Source: JAHEJA01 sp965657215 (GTDB lineage Bacteria > Pseudomonadota > Alphaproteobacteria > Rhodobacterales > Rhodobacteraceae). From it: DNA of 64,000 bases. The notes under the pieces are model-generated. The model worked only from the letters and a program-made list of their open reading frames with translations, made no database searches and was not told where the DNA came from. Below are positions 26,433-35,163 of the stretch, piece by piece. The stretch lies in contig CBFHNR010000002.1 in assembly GCA_965657215.1 (NCBI GenBank), forward strand, positions 124,001 through 188,000, in the 5' to 3' direction. Position numbers and translations under genes: made by a program. The number at the start of each line of letters is the position of its first letter. Within the stretch, counting starts at the first letter, position 1.

Positions 26433-27104
26433 TTAGCCATTTTTTTCCAAGAATGCCCGCATCTGGTCCATGATCGGGCTGAGGCGCGCCATTTGGGTTG
26501 GTGTGACAGATGCCTGTGCAATATGTGCACTTAGGCTTTCAAAGGTTGCTTCAGGGGCAGGGCGCCTTGGTGTTTTGGAGGTTTGTGCCGCATTTTCGGC
26601 AGGCTCTTCTTCACCAGCCCAGAAATTTAGCTGATCATCATCGTCAAAGAGGCTTGGCTGCGTTACCTCAGTGACAGGCTTAAGCGGAATGACCTCTGCA
26701 CTGGGCATCTCTGGTTCTGGCTGAGCGACAACAGGCGCCTCAATGGCGGGCTCTTGCTGAGGTGTTTCAACCGTCTCTGGTATCGGATCTGGTGTTACAT
26801 CGGCCTCATCGCTGATATCAACACTTGGGTCCAAAGGTTGAGACAGGGACATCACATGTTTGACCCCTTGATCCTTCAACAATTTTTGAGCGCCTTTGAT
26901 GGTTAGTCCATCTTCATGCAAAAGCTGTTTGATGCCACCGATCAACAACATGTCTTTGGGACGATAATAGCGACGCCCACCTGCACGTTTCAGGGGTTTG
27001 ATCTGTGAAAATTTGCTTTCCCAAAAGCGCAAGACATGCGTTGGCACATCTAGCCATTCGGCAACTTCGCTAATTGTGCGGAAAGCATCGGCTGATTTTT
27101 GCAT
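26433..27104 (-). CDS. MerR-family transcriptional regulator
   Basis: A 223-aa regulator with an N-terminal MerR winged helix (FRTISEVAEWLDVPTHVLRFWESKF, then GGRRYYRPKDMLLIGGIKQLL). The middle is Pro/Glu-rich and poorly conserved, and a short conserved tail (MARLSPIMDQMRAFLEKNG) closes it. No cysteine metal site is present. It lies 19 bp after ihfA, its usual neighbour in Rhodobacterales, so it probably belongs to the yceD-to-ihfA transcription unit. Effector and targets unknown. Confidence 0.9.
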   Translation of the reverse strand: MQKSADAFRTISEVAEWLDVPTHVLRFWESKFSQIKPLKRAGGRRYYRPKDMLLIGGIKQLLHEDGLTIKGAQKLLKDQGVKHVMSLSQPLDPSVDISDEADVTPDPIPETVETPQQEPAIEAPVVAQPEPEMPSAEVIPLKPVTEVTQPSLFDDDDQLNFWAGEEEPAENAAQTSKTPRRPAPEATFESLSAHIAQASVTPTQMARLSPIMDQMRAFLEKNG

Positions 27105-27123
27105 GATCTCTGGTGTGGCCTAG

Positions 27124-27426
27124 CTATTTTTTGTTGCCGGCCGCAACGCGTTCTTTCATCAAATGCGAGGGGCGGAACGTCAAAACGCGGCGTGGAGTAA
27201 TTGGGACTTCTTCGCCTGTTTTTGGGTTGCGGCCAATGCGTTCGCTTTTGTCGCGCACGCTAAAGGTGCCAAAAGACGAGATTTTTACATTGTTACCTTC
27301 AACCAAAGCGTCAGAGATATGGTTCAATACGCTTTCAACGAGGTCAGCTGATTCATTGCGTGAAAGACCAACCTGTTTATAGATTGCTTCGCTTAAATCC
27401 ATTCGAGTTAACGTTTTTTCCGTCAT
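27124..27426 (-). CDS. ihfA: Integration host factor subunit alpha
   Basis: A 100-aa DNA-bending protein. The family signature FGTFSVRDKSERIGRNPKTG with the intercalating-proline arm region GRNPKTGEEVPI is present, and the length is standard. With IhfB (not in this window) it forms the heterodimer that shapes promoters and recombination sites. Confidence 0.96.
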   Translation of the reverse strand: MTEKTLTRMDLSEAIYKQVGLSRNESADLVESVLNHISDALVEGNNVKISSFGTFSVRDKSERIGRNPKTGEEVPITPRRVLTFRPSHLMKERVAAGNKK

Positions 27427-27547
27427 TCTATTTCCCCTGTTTTGATAATCTTAGTGTTGAAAAAAAATATGAGTCAATATTTATGGCAATATTAGGTGCA
27501 AATTAGGGTGTATTTCACTGAAATTTAATGAAAATCAACCTCTGGCA

Positions 27548-28519
27548 TCACCATCGAAGCACAACTGCCCCCCATGCAAGACCGCCCCCAATTGCTTCGG
27601 TAACGACCAATTGGCCTGGTTTGAGTTTGCCTTCTGCTTTCGCAACCGACATCGCAAGAGGGATGGAAGCTGCGGATGTATTGCCGTGATCGTGGACTGT
27701 GACGACCACTTTATCCTCGGGAACGCCCATCTTTTTGGCGGTTCCGTTGATAATCCGAATGTTGGCTTGGTGGGGGATGACCCAATCAACGTCGTCCGAC
27801 GTGACGGATGCGCGATCCATTGCTGTTTGCGCTGTTCGAGCGAGCTTTTCAACCGCATGACGGAAGACTTCTTTGCCCTCCATGCGCAAGAATCCTGTTT
27901 TTGAGGTCGAAACCCCGCCATCTACATAGAGAATATCGCGGTGTGATCCGTCAGAATTCAGATCAACAGAGAGAATGCCGCGATCCTCTTTGGTGCCACT
28001 GCTGTCTTGGGCTTCAAGGATCAAGGCTCCTGCGCCGTCCCCGAACAAGACGCATGTGCCGCGGTCATTCCAATCCATCAGGCGGCTAAAGGTTTCCGCC
28101 CCGATCACCATGACGCGCTTGGCTTGGCCTGATATGATTTGAGCGTTTGCATTGGACAGTGCAAAGATGAACCCTGCACAGACGGCTTGAACATCAAAGG
28201 CAAAGCCGCGTGTCATGCCCAATCCATGTTGGACCATAGTTGCCGCAGAGGGAAATGTCAGATCCGCAGTAGACGTCGCAACAATGATCGCATCTAAATC
28301 ATTGGCCTCTAGCCCCGCATCCGCAAGCGCGCGCTGGCCGGCTTTGATCGCTAAATCTGAGGTGAATTCACCCTCGGCTGCGAAATGGCGTCTTTTAATT
28401 CCAGAACGTGATGTGATCCATTCATCGGTCGTATCAATCATCTGTTCGAATTCAGAATTCGGCACAATTCTTTCAGGAAGATAGTGTCCAATTCCCTTAA
28501 CGACGGCCCTAATGGTCAT
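27548..28519 (-). CDS. fabH: 3-oxoacyl-ACP synthase III
   Basis: Condenses acetyl-CoA with malonyl-ACP to start fatty acid synthesis. The 323-aa protein shows the active-site Cys in VQAVCAGFIFAL, the His in VIPHQANIRI and the Asn in VHDHGNTSAASIP. The start MTIRAVVKGIGHYLP at 28519 matches the family and has GGAA upstream; the open frame runs 11 codons further, into plsX. plsX ends 4 bp before it. Confidence 0.96.
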   Translation of the reverse strand: MTIRAVVKGIGHYLPERIVPNSEFEQMIDTTDEWITSRSGIKRRHFAAEGEFTSDLAIKAGQRALADAGLEANDLDAIIVATSTADLTFPSAATMVQHGLGMTRGFAFDVQAVCAGFIFALSNANAQIISGQAKRVMVIGAETFSRLMDWNDRGTCVLFGDGAGALILEAQDSSGTKEDRGILSVDLNSDGSHRDILYVDGGVSTSKTGFLRMEGKEVFRHAVEKLARTAQTAMDRASVTSDDVDWVIPHQANIRIINGTAKKMGVPEDKVVVTVHDHGNTSAASIPLAMSVAKAEGKLKPGQLVVTEAIGGGLAWGAVVLRW

Positions 28520-28523
28520 ATTT

Positions 28524-29618
28524 TTATTCCGTTCCCACCCGATTTGAAGCATCCTGCTCTATCGGTTTGATGGATGCAACCCGTGCCGCAATTTTCTGAG
28601 TAAATTGTGATTGTGCCAAGCGCACGGCAAGCCCAATCGCGGCCGAGACACCTGTTGCATCGGAGGAGCCATGGGATTTTACAACAGTGCCGTTCAATCC
28701 CAAGAACACACCACCATTCACACGACGCGGATCGATGCGTTTCTTAAGGCGTCTAAGTGAGGTGACAGCGAGCAGGGAGGCAAGGCGGGAGAGGGGTGAA
28801 AATTTGAACGCCTCTTTCAACAGATCCCCAATAAGGCCTGCGGTCCCTTCGCCTGTTTTTAGGGCAATGTTGCCTGTAAACCCGTCTGTAATAATCACAT
28901 CACAGGCATTTCCAGGGATATCGCCCCCTTCGACGAAGCCGACAAAGTCGAAATTTGCATTCTCCGTGTTTGCGCTAATCAGCTCATGCGCGAGCTTTAG
29001 CTCAGCGCGGCCTTTATGCTCTTCGGTTCCGACGTTCAAAAGACCGACACGGGGTTTTGCAATTTCTAACCCGTTGCGTGCGTAGGACACACCCATCAAG
29101 GCATATTGCAAGAGATCGTTTTCATCTGCTTTGATATCTGCGCCGACGTCTAACATCACGTTAAAGCCGCTCGGATTGCGAGAGGGCCATAAAATCGCAA
29201 TAGCAGGGCGGTTCACACCTGGCACTTTGCGAAGGCGCATCATGCTCACGGCCATCAAGGCGCCAGTGTTGCCACAAGAAACACATCCTTGTGCATCGCC
29301 TAGTTTCACGGACTCAATCGCCGACCACATGGAGGTCTTTTTGCCGTGTCTGACGATGTGGCTTGGTTTGTCATCCATGCTCACAACGTCTTCGGCATCA
29401 CAAATCGAGACGCGGCCCGCGAGGTTTTTCCGCTTGCCAACGAGTTTGACAAGCTTGTCTTGGGGGCCATGAAGAATGAAGTCTACCTCTGGAAAGCGCT
29501 TCGCAGAACGTGAAACACCGGCGACTACAGCCGCCGGTCCAAGATCTCCGCCCATGGCGTCAATGCTAAGAACAGTGCGCTCAGGCACCACATTCGTCTG
29601 TTGTGTCGAAGCGGTCAT
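28524..29618 (-). CDS. plsX: Phosphate acyltransferase PlsX
   Basis: Makes acyl-phosphate from acyl-ACP, the first step of phosphatidic acid synthesis. The 364-aa protein starts its fold with LSIDAMGGDLGP and has ALMAVSMMRLRKVPGV and DGFTGNIALKTGEGTA, typical of PlsX. It lies between rpmF and fabH, the classical order. Confidence 0.96.
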   Translation of the reverse strand: MTASTQQTNVVPERTVLSIDAMGGDLGPAAVVAGVSRSAKRFPEVDFILHGPQDKLVKLVGKRKNLAGRVSICDAEDVVSMDDKPSHIVRHGKKTSMWSAIESVKLGDAQGCVSCGNTGALMAVSMMRLRKVPGVNRPAIAILWPSRNPSGFNVMLDVGADIKADENDLLQYALMGVSYARNGLEIAKPRVGLLNVGTEEHKGRAELKLAHELISANTENANFDFVGFVEGGDIPGNACDVIITDGFTGNIALKTGEGTAGLIGDLLKEAFKFSPLSRLASLLAVTSLRRLKKRIDPRRVNGGVFLGLNGTVVKSHGSSDATGVSAAIGLAVRLAQSQFTQKIAARVASIKPIEQDASNRVGTE

Positions 29619-29632
29619 GAGCGATCTGATGC

Positions 29633-29839
29633 TTATGCTGCGTCTTCGTCCAGATCGATCTCGTCAACCATAGAAACGACTTCGCGTTCGCTGTAGTGGC
29701 CGCAAGATGCGCATACGTGGTGTGGACGCTTTAGTTCGCCACAGTTCGAGCATTCATTTGGGTTTGCTGCAACCAATGAGTCGTGTGCGCGACGATTGTT
29801 GCGGCGTGATTTTGATACTTTGTTCTGTTGGACAGCCAT
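29633..29839 (-). CDS. rpmF: 50S ribosomal protein L32
   Basis: A 68-aa ribosomal protein with the basic N-terminus MAVQQNKVSKSRRNNRRAHD and a four-cysteine zinc ribbon (CSNC..CASC). It is 14 bp upstream of plsX in the same direction. Confidence 0.97.
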   Translation of the reverse strand: MAVQQNKVSKSRRNNRRAHDSLVAANPNECSNCGELKRPHHVCASCGHYSEREVVSMVDEIDLDEDAA

Positions 29840-29991
29840 GCCTCAACCTCAATCTTTAAGGGCTAGGCCCTTGGTTCCGTTCGTGTACCAGAGGCGCATA
29901 CTATCAAACGCCCACAAAGTACAACTTAATTTCTCAAGAAGGCGCGAAAATACTGGGATTTGCAAATTGTGCAAGGGGGCATTGGCGCGAA

Positions 29992-30555
29992 TTAATCATC
30001 TTTTTGCATTTTATCCCGCAAAGCGGCCAATCCCGCAAAAGGTTTCACGTCATCATCACTCAGTGCGGCCTTGCCTGGTTCTGTAAAGGCGGTGGTTTCC
30101 AGCGAGGCACCGTCAACTTTGGGGTAAGTCGGCAACTCAAGCGCCAGAGATTCGACAAAGATCGCCATCAGATCAATCTCATTCAAAAGCGGATCAAGGC
30201 TTTCATCAGGATTGATTTCAACTTCAGCCGTCTCTTCGTCGTCGATTTGATGAATGTGGTCTTCGGGAACGAAACGACGCTTAACAACGGTATCGATTCG
30301 CGTAGACACGGGTTTTAAGGTGACAACGCAGGATTGCTGGACCGTCGCGCCAAGATCGGCAGTTAGTTGCCAATCCTGCCGCCCTTTGGCGACAAGCTGC
30401 CCTTTAAAACGGGTCTTTTTCAATGAAAGAAGCCCCAATTCTTGGGAAATCGTGTCACATTGGGCGTCAGTGAGGGTTAACTCAAATCTGTTAGCTTTGC
30501 GTTCGTTTAGCTCTGCAACGCGCAAAACACTCAAAGTTTCGGACTGTGTTGTCAT
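29992..30555 (-). CDS. YceD/DUF177-family protein
   Basis: A 187-aa protein of the DUF177 (YceD) family, which is found next to rpmF in most bacteria and has been linked to 23S rRNA accumulation. The conserved core CVVTLKPVSTRIDTVVKRRFVP is present, followed by an acidic stretch and a short C-terminal tail. Start at 30555 (MTTQSETLSVLRV) has AAGGA upstream; earlier in-frame Met codons at 30588 and 30615 exist. It is divergent from bamE. Confidence 0.88.
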   Translation of the reverse strand: MTTQSETLSVLRVAELNERKANRFELTLTDAQCDTISQELGLLSLKKTRFKGQLVAKGRQDWQLTADLGATVQQSCVVTLKPVSTRIDTVVKRRFVPEDHIHQIDDEETAEVEINPDESLDPLLNEIDLMAIFVESLALELPTYPKVDGASLETTAFTEPGKAALSDDDVKPFAGLAALRDKMQKDD

Positions 30556-30648
30556 TGCTGTCGTGATCCTTTCTTGATGCTGAGGCATCCTTTGTGTAAT
30601 CGAATTAAAGGGCATTACCTGTCAGGACAAGAGGGCGTGGGAATCAAT

Positions 30649-31104
30649 ATGAAACAGTTTACGATCAAGACAGCGGCGATTATTGGATGTTTGACGCTGG
30701 CTGCTTGCGCTCCTCAATTGCGAAATCACGGCTATGTCCCAAGCGTCGAAGACATATCTTCTCTGATTGTGGGCGTGGATACACGAGGTTCCATAAGCGA
30801 GTCCCTCGGTGCTCCGTCTCAGATAAGCCCTGTGGGTGATGGTGCTGCCTATTATATCCGCTCAAAGGTGCGTTACTTTACACTAACCGCACCCAAAGAG
30901 ATGTCGCGTGAGGTCGTTGTTTTGCGCTTTGATCGCAATGACGTGCTAACCCGTGTTGAACAATACACTCTCAAAGACGGTCGCGTTGTGTCACTTGATC
31001 CGAATTATACCAAGCTCGCTGGAAATGAATTGACCGCTCTACAACGAATGTTGCGCTCAATCGGTGGCATGAATGCGCAAACCCTATTTTCTGGCGGTGA
31101 GTGA
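30649..31104 (+). CDS. bamE: Outer membrane assembly lipoprotein BamE (SmpA/OmlA)
   Basis: A 151-aa lipoprotein: signal peptide with lipobox LAAC (Cys20), then the SmpA/OmlA fold with GVDTRGSISESLGAPSQ and VVLRFDRNDVLTRVEQYTLKDGR, conserved in BamE. It is a small subunit of the BAM complex that inserts outer-membrane proteins. The start at 30649 was chosen because the signal peptide begins there. Confidence 0.92.
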   Translation: MKQFTIKTAAIIGCLTLAACAPQLRNHGYVPSVEDISSLIVGVDTRGSISESLGAPSQISPVGDGAAYYIRSKVRYFTLTAPKEMSREVVVLRFDRNDVLTRVEQYTLKDGRVVSLDPNYTKLAGNELTALQRMLRSIGGMNAQTLFSGGE

Positions 31105-31125
31105 TCGCAAAGCAGATGGACAGCA

Positions 31126-31857
31126 ATGGTTTTGTTTGAAAAAGGCAAGTATCGCGTTCGTTTAGCTGAAACTGAAGCGGATGTGCGCGCTTGTCAAAAG
31201 CTCAGGCATGCTGCGTTTTCGCTTCAGGGGCGCGGTGGGGTTGATGAGGATGACTTTGACAGCCTTTACAAGCATGTGCTCATCGAAACGCCAAAAACGA
31301 ACACTCTGCTTGGCTGTTTTCGTATCCTTCCCTTGGCAACAGGTGCGGAGATAAGCGGCTGTTATGGCTCTCAATTTTATGACCTATCAGGGTTGGAAGC
31401 AATCCCATCTCCGATGTTGGAACTTGGGCGGTTCTGCGTGGACCCCTCATGCGATGATCCTGATGTGATCCGCGTTGCATGGGCTGCGATCACGTCGTTC
31501 GTAGATGAGCAGGGCATAACCTTTCTGTTTGGGTGTTCGTCCTTTGTTGGAAATGATCCCGAACGGTATCGCGATGCGTTTTTGTGGCTTAGAGACAATA
31601 ACACGGCCAAGGGACCCCTTGCCCCCAAACGATTGTCGCAAAACCGCGTGGATTTTGAAACGCTCACAGGGCAGGGATCGAAAAAACAAGCCACTTTGGA
31701 TATGCCGCCTTTGTTGAAAACCTATTTATTGATGGGCGGCTGGGTGAGTGATCATGCGGTGATTGATCCTGATATGAACACGATGCATGTGTTTACAGGT
31801 GTTGAAATTGACAAAATACCAGAATCGCGCAAGCGTCTGCTGCGTGCGCTCACTTGA
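31126..31857 (+). CDS. olsB: OlsB-like ornithine lipid N-acyltransferase (GNAT fold)
   Basis: A 243-aa acyltransferase that attaches a 3-hydroxyacyl chain to ornithine, giving lyso-ornithine lipid. Family motifs: RHAAFSLQGRGGVDEDDFD, MLELGRFCVDPSCDDPDVIR, FGCSSFVGNDPERY and LLKTYLLMGGWVSDHAVIDPD. Ornithine lipids replace phospholipids in phosphate-poor seawater. The partner O-acyltransferase gene olsA, usually next to olsB in this order, is not adjacent; the next gene is an ABC-F ATPase. 21 bp separate it from bamE. Confidence 0.88.
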   Translation: MVLFEKGKYRVRLAETEADVRACQKLRHAAFSLQGRGGVDEDDFDSLYKHVLIETPKTNTLLGCFRILPLATGAEISGCYGSQFYDLSGLEAIPSPMLELGRFCVDPSCDDPDVIRVAWAAITSFVDEQGITFLFGCSSFVGNDPERYRDAFLWLRDNNTAKGPLAPKRLSQNRVDFETLTGQGSKKQATLDMPPLLKTYLLMGGWVSDHAVIDPDMNTMHVFTGVEIDKIPESRKRLLRALT

Positions 31858-31888
31858 CCTTTGCGCGTGGGCGCAATAGCTCGGCATC

Positions 31889-33697
31889 ATGGCTAGGATT
31901 CCTTTACTTCAATTAAACAAGATTTCCCTCACCTTTGGGGGCGATCCCGTGTTTTCCGATCTTGATCTCATTATTCATCAAAGCGACCGTATGGCCTTTG
32001 TTGGGCGCAATGGATCAGGAAAATCCACCTTGATGAAGGTCATGGCCGGTTTGGTCGAGGCCGACACAGGGGATCGCGTTGCATCACCTGGTGTAAGTGT
32101 TGGCTACATGGAACAAGATCCCCAAATGGAAGGCTTTGCCACCTTGGGCGATTTTGCGTCATCAGAGCTAGATGCAGGTGAAATGTACCGTGTTGAACGC
32201 GCGGGCGAGGGATTGAAATTTGATCCCGATCGCCCTGTGTCAACGGCTTCTGGAGGGGAGCGGCGTCGCGCAGCTTTGGCAAAATTGATGGCCGAAGCGC
32301 CAGAATTGATGCTTCTCGATGAGCCCACCAACCATTTAGACATCCAAGCCATTCACTGGCTTGAAAGCGAATTAAAATCAACCAAAGCGGCCTTTGTTCT
32401 CATCAGCCACGACCGCGCCTTTTTGAACGCGCTGACACGTGGCACACTTTGGATTGATCGCGGTGCTGTGCGACGCCAAGAGATTGGGTTTGGCGGGTTT
32501 GAAGCCTGGCGTGACAAAGTTTGGGAAGACGAAGACATGCAACGTCACAAGCTGGATCGCAAGATCAAGGCCGAGGCACGTTGGGCGGTTGAAGGTATTT
32601 CAGCACGACGCAAACGCAACCAAGGGCGCGTGCGGGCGTTGCAAGACCTCAGGCAAGAACGGGCCTCACAAATTCGTCGCCAAGGGGCAGCGGCGATGAA
32701 TTTGGAAAGTGGACAAAAATCCGGTCGCAAAGTGGTTGAAGCAGTCAATGTGACCAAGGATTTTGGCGACAAATCCATCGTCAGCAATTTTTCAATTCAG
32801 ATCAATCGCGGGGATCGCGTGGCCTTTGTTGGGCCAAACGGGGTGGGCAAGACCACTGTTTTGAAAATGCTCATGGGCGAAGAGACCCCAGATCAGGGGA
32901 CAATCACCCTTGGGACGAACCTCAACGTAGCCATTTTTGATCAGGCCCGCGCGCAGCTTGATCCCGATATGACGCTTTGGGAAAGCCTCACTGGGGATCC
33001 AGAAATGCGGGTCTCTGGTAAAGCGGATCAAATCCTTGTGCGCGGCCAACCCAAACATGTTGTTGGCTATCTCAAAGAATTCCTTTTTGACGAGGGACAG
33101 GCCCGCGCGCCTGTTCGCTCTCTTTCTGGTGGGGAAAAGGCGCGGCTGTTGTTGGCCAAACTCATGGCGCGGGAAAGCAATGTTTTGGTCTTGGACGAAC
33201 CGACCAATGACCTTGATGTGGAAACGCTTGATTTGCTCCAAGAATTGCTGGGCGATTATGATGGAACCGTTCTTTTGGTGTCGCACGACCGTGATTTCTT
33301 GGACCGCACGGCCTCGACCACCATTGCGATGGAAGGGAACGGAAAGGCCACTGTTTATGCAGGCGGCTGGAGCGATTATCAAGCCCAACGCAAGGCTGAT
33401 GAGACAGTCGAAAAAGAACAAGCTAAAAAGATTAAAAGCGACGCAAAGGGCGTTGAAAAGAAAAAAGAAACGGGGTTGTCCTTTACTGAAAAGCATCGCT
33501 TAGAAAAGCTGCCATCGGTGATTGAACGGCTTGAGGCGGAAATTGCGAAACTTGAGGTGTTCCTATCCGCACCCGATCTCTATTCAAAAGAACCTGTTAA
33601 GTTTCAGAAAGGTACCGACGCCTTGGTTGAACGCCAACAGGCTTTGGCGGATGCCGAAGAAGAGTGGATGATGTTAGAGGAAAAGGCCGCAGGGTAG
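31889..33697 (+). CDS. uup: ABC-F family ATPase (Uup-like)
   Basis: A 602-aa soluble protein with two ABC ATPase domains and no membrane segment. Domain 1 has GRNGSGKST, signature SGGERRR and LMLLDEPTNHLD; domain 2 has GPNGVGKTT, SGGEKAR and VLVLDEPTNDLD. The linker between them is charged and helical, and a C-terminal coiled coil (about residues 520-600) closes the protein, as in Uup. ABC-F proteins act on the ribosome or on branched DNA. The start MARIPLLQLNKI lies 31 bp after olsB. Confidence 0.92.
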   Translation: MARIPLLQLNKISLTFGGDPVFSDLDLIIHQSDRMAFVGRNGSGKSTLMKVMAGLVEADTGDRVASPGVSVGYMEQDPQMEGFATLGDFASSELDAGEMYRVERAGEGLKFDPDRPVSTASGGERRRAALAKLMAEAPELMLLDEPTNHLDIQAIHWLESELKSTKAAFVLISHDRAFLNALTRGTLWIDRGAVRRQEIGFGGFEAWRDKVWEDEDMQRHKLDRKIKAEARWAVEGISARRKRNQGRVRALQDLRQERASQIRRQGAAAMNLESGQKSGRKVVEAVNVTKDFGDKSIVSNFSIQINRGDRVAFVGPNGVGKTTVLKMLMGEETPDQGTITLGTNLNVAIFDQARAQLDPDMTLWESLTGDPEMRVSGKADQILVRGQPKHVVGYLKEFLFDEGQARAPVRSLSGGEKARLLLAKLMARESNVLVLDEPTNDLDVETLDLLQELLGDYDGTVLLVSHDRDFLDRTASTTIAMEGNGKATVYAGGWSDYQAQRKADETVEKEQAKKIKSDAKGVEKKKETGLSFTEKHRLEKLPSVIERLEAEIAKLEVFLSAPDLYSKEPVKFQKGTDALVERQQALADAEEEWMMLEEKAAG

Positions 33698-33702
33698 CGG
33701 CC

Positions 33703-33915
33703 TCATACCTCGCGTCCATTCTGTTTTAAAAACGCATGTAATTCAGCGCGAAGCGGATGATCAATCTCAAGCGCGAAGGTATGCGCGTAAACTGCGAAAA
33801 AGCAGGCTGCATCTAGATCACTTGCCTGCCGAGAGGCCTCAGCATAAAGCGTCACTAAGGCCGATTTATCACCGGCCTCATGCGCATCTAAGATACGCTG
33901 TTCGAGATCGCTCAT
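33703..33915 (-). CDS. 70-aa protein translationally coupled to the Rieske oxygenase
   Basis: A small, mainly helical acidic protein (MSDLEQRILDAHEAGDKS..) with no membrane segment and a single Cys. Its ATG overlaps the oxygenase TGA (ATGA), so it is almost certainly cotranslated with that enzyme. Ring-hydroxylating oxygenases often have small beta or accessory subunits, but this one is too short and unrelated to known beta subunits. I do not recognise the family. Confidence 0.72.
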   Translation of the reverse strand: MSDLEQRILDAHEAGDKSALVTLYAEASRQASDLDAACFFAVYAHTFALEIDHPLRAELHAFLKQNGREV

Positions 33916-35069
33916 TCAGCCGCCTGTTTCAGCGCACGATGCGTGTCCACTTTCATTGCCACCCAGTCATGGAAATTATGGGTTGGGCCATCCATGACAG
34001 GGGAAAAGCGCCCTCCGTCGAAATTCACACCATGGCGCCCACGCTGCATGCCCTCGACGACAAAGATGTCTTCCTCAAAGACCAATTTCCACAGTTTTGT
34101 GTTCTCTGCTTTTAAGTCGACGTCCATATCAGGCTGCGCATAATAGAGATGGATGTTCTCAACAGTTTTCTCTGGTCCTTGCGGAACCAAGATGATGGCA
34201 AAGGCGTGATCTCGATGAACGCCTAGCAAGACGTTAGGATAGACGGCAATATATTCCGCCGCAGTGTCCCATTTCGCATCTAGGTTTTCAAAATCAGGAA
34301 AGGATTTGCCCGCTTTATTCGCCAACTGACGGTAGACCAAGGTGCCTTGACCTGAATAACGCTCTGTTTCTTCGATATTATAATGATCCTCAAGGCGGGA
34401 ATAGGAATTCAATCCTGGATGCACCCACGGCAAGTGATAGCTTTCGCAATAGTTTTCAACAGCAAGCTTCCAATTGCATTGCACCTCAAGCTTGAATTTA
34501 CTGTCATCCCCACCATTAAAGAGTGGCTGATCAAATTCTGCCCATCGCTCGATAAGGTCTGCATTCACCTCTTCAAACTCTGGCGCATCGCCCGAAACAT
34601 TGATCCAGATCACATCGCGCCAAATGTGGCTTCGTATTTCGATGAGGCCAAGAGTCGCGCGGTCAATGCTGTCGTGTGTGTTGTGACCTGCGCCGCCAAC
34701 ATGGGGCGTGCTCACCAAACGCCCATCCGTCGAATAACACCAGCTGTGATAAGGGCAGCGAATGGCGCCCTCGATCTTTTTGGGTTCTTCGACAAGGATC
34801 ATACCACGGTGACGACAGGTGTTTTGAAAGACACGCACGCGATTTTCGCGGTCCCGCACGAGCAAAAGGGGCATTTCCATAAAGGTGATCGGAACGGCGT
34901 CGCCAACCTCTGGCACATCTGCTGCAACAGCTAAGCCCGCCCATTGAGAAAACAACAGCGCGCTGCGTTCCTCCATATAGACAGCTTGGTCGATATAGTG
35001 CGCATTTGGTAGCCCATTGGCCTTGTAAACGCTGGTCCTTACAGAGGACAAATCCGTGAGATTACTCAT
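33912..35069 (-). CDS. Rieske non-heme iron oxygenase, catalytic subunit
   Basis: A 385-aa ring-hydroxylating-type oxygenase alpha subunit. The Rieske [2Fe-2S] ligands are Cys85 and His87 (CRHRG) and Cys105 and His108 (CPYHSWCY). The C-terminal catalytic domain has the bridging/iron region ENYCESYHLPWVHPG with two histidines. Several relatives demethylate or hydroxylate quaternary amines (carnitine, betaines) rather than aromatic rings, and the shape here fits either. No reductase or ferredoxin gene is adjacent. A coupled 70-aa ORF follows and an XRE regulator lies 94 bp upstream on the same strand. Substrate unknown. Confidence 0.9.
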   Translation of the reverse strand: MSNLTDLSSVRTSVYKANGLPNAHYIDQAVYMEERSALLFSQWAGLAVAADVPEVGDAVPITFMEMPLLLVRDRENRVRVFQNTCRHRGMILVEEPKKIEGAIRCPYHSWCYSTDGRLVSTPHVGGAGHNTHDSIDRATLGLIEIRSHIWRDVIWINVSGDAPEFEEVNADLIERWAEFDQPLFNGGDDSKFKLEVQCNWKLAVENYCESYHLPWVHPGLNSYSRLEDHYNIEETERYSGQGTLVYRQLANKAGKSFPDFENLDAKWDTAAEYIAVYPNVLLGVHRDHAFAIILVPQGPEKTVENIHLYYAQPDMDVDLKAENTKLWKLVFEEDIFVVEGMQRGRHGVNFDGGRFSPVMDGPTHNFHDWVAMKVDTHRALKQAAE

Positions 35070-35163
35070 GTGACATCACCTTTCCTAATAAAGATGTGTC
35101 CAAATTGCATAGAATTTTAACGCAGGTCTATCAAAACGCGCCAAATTCTACATAGAAACGACA

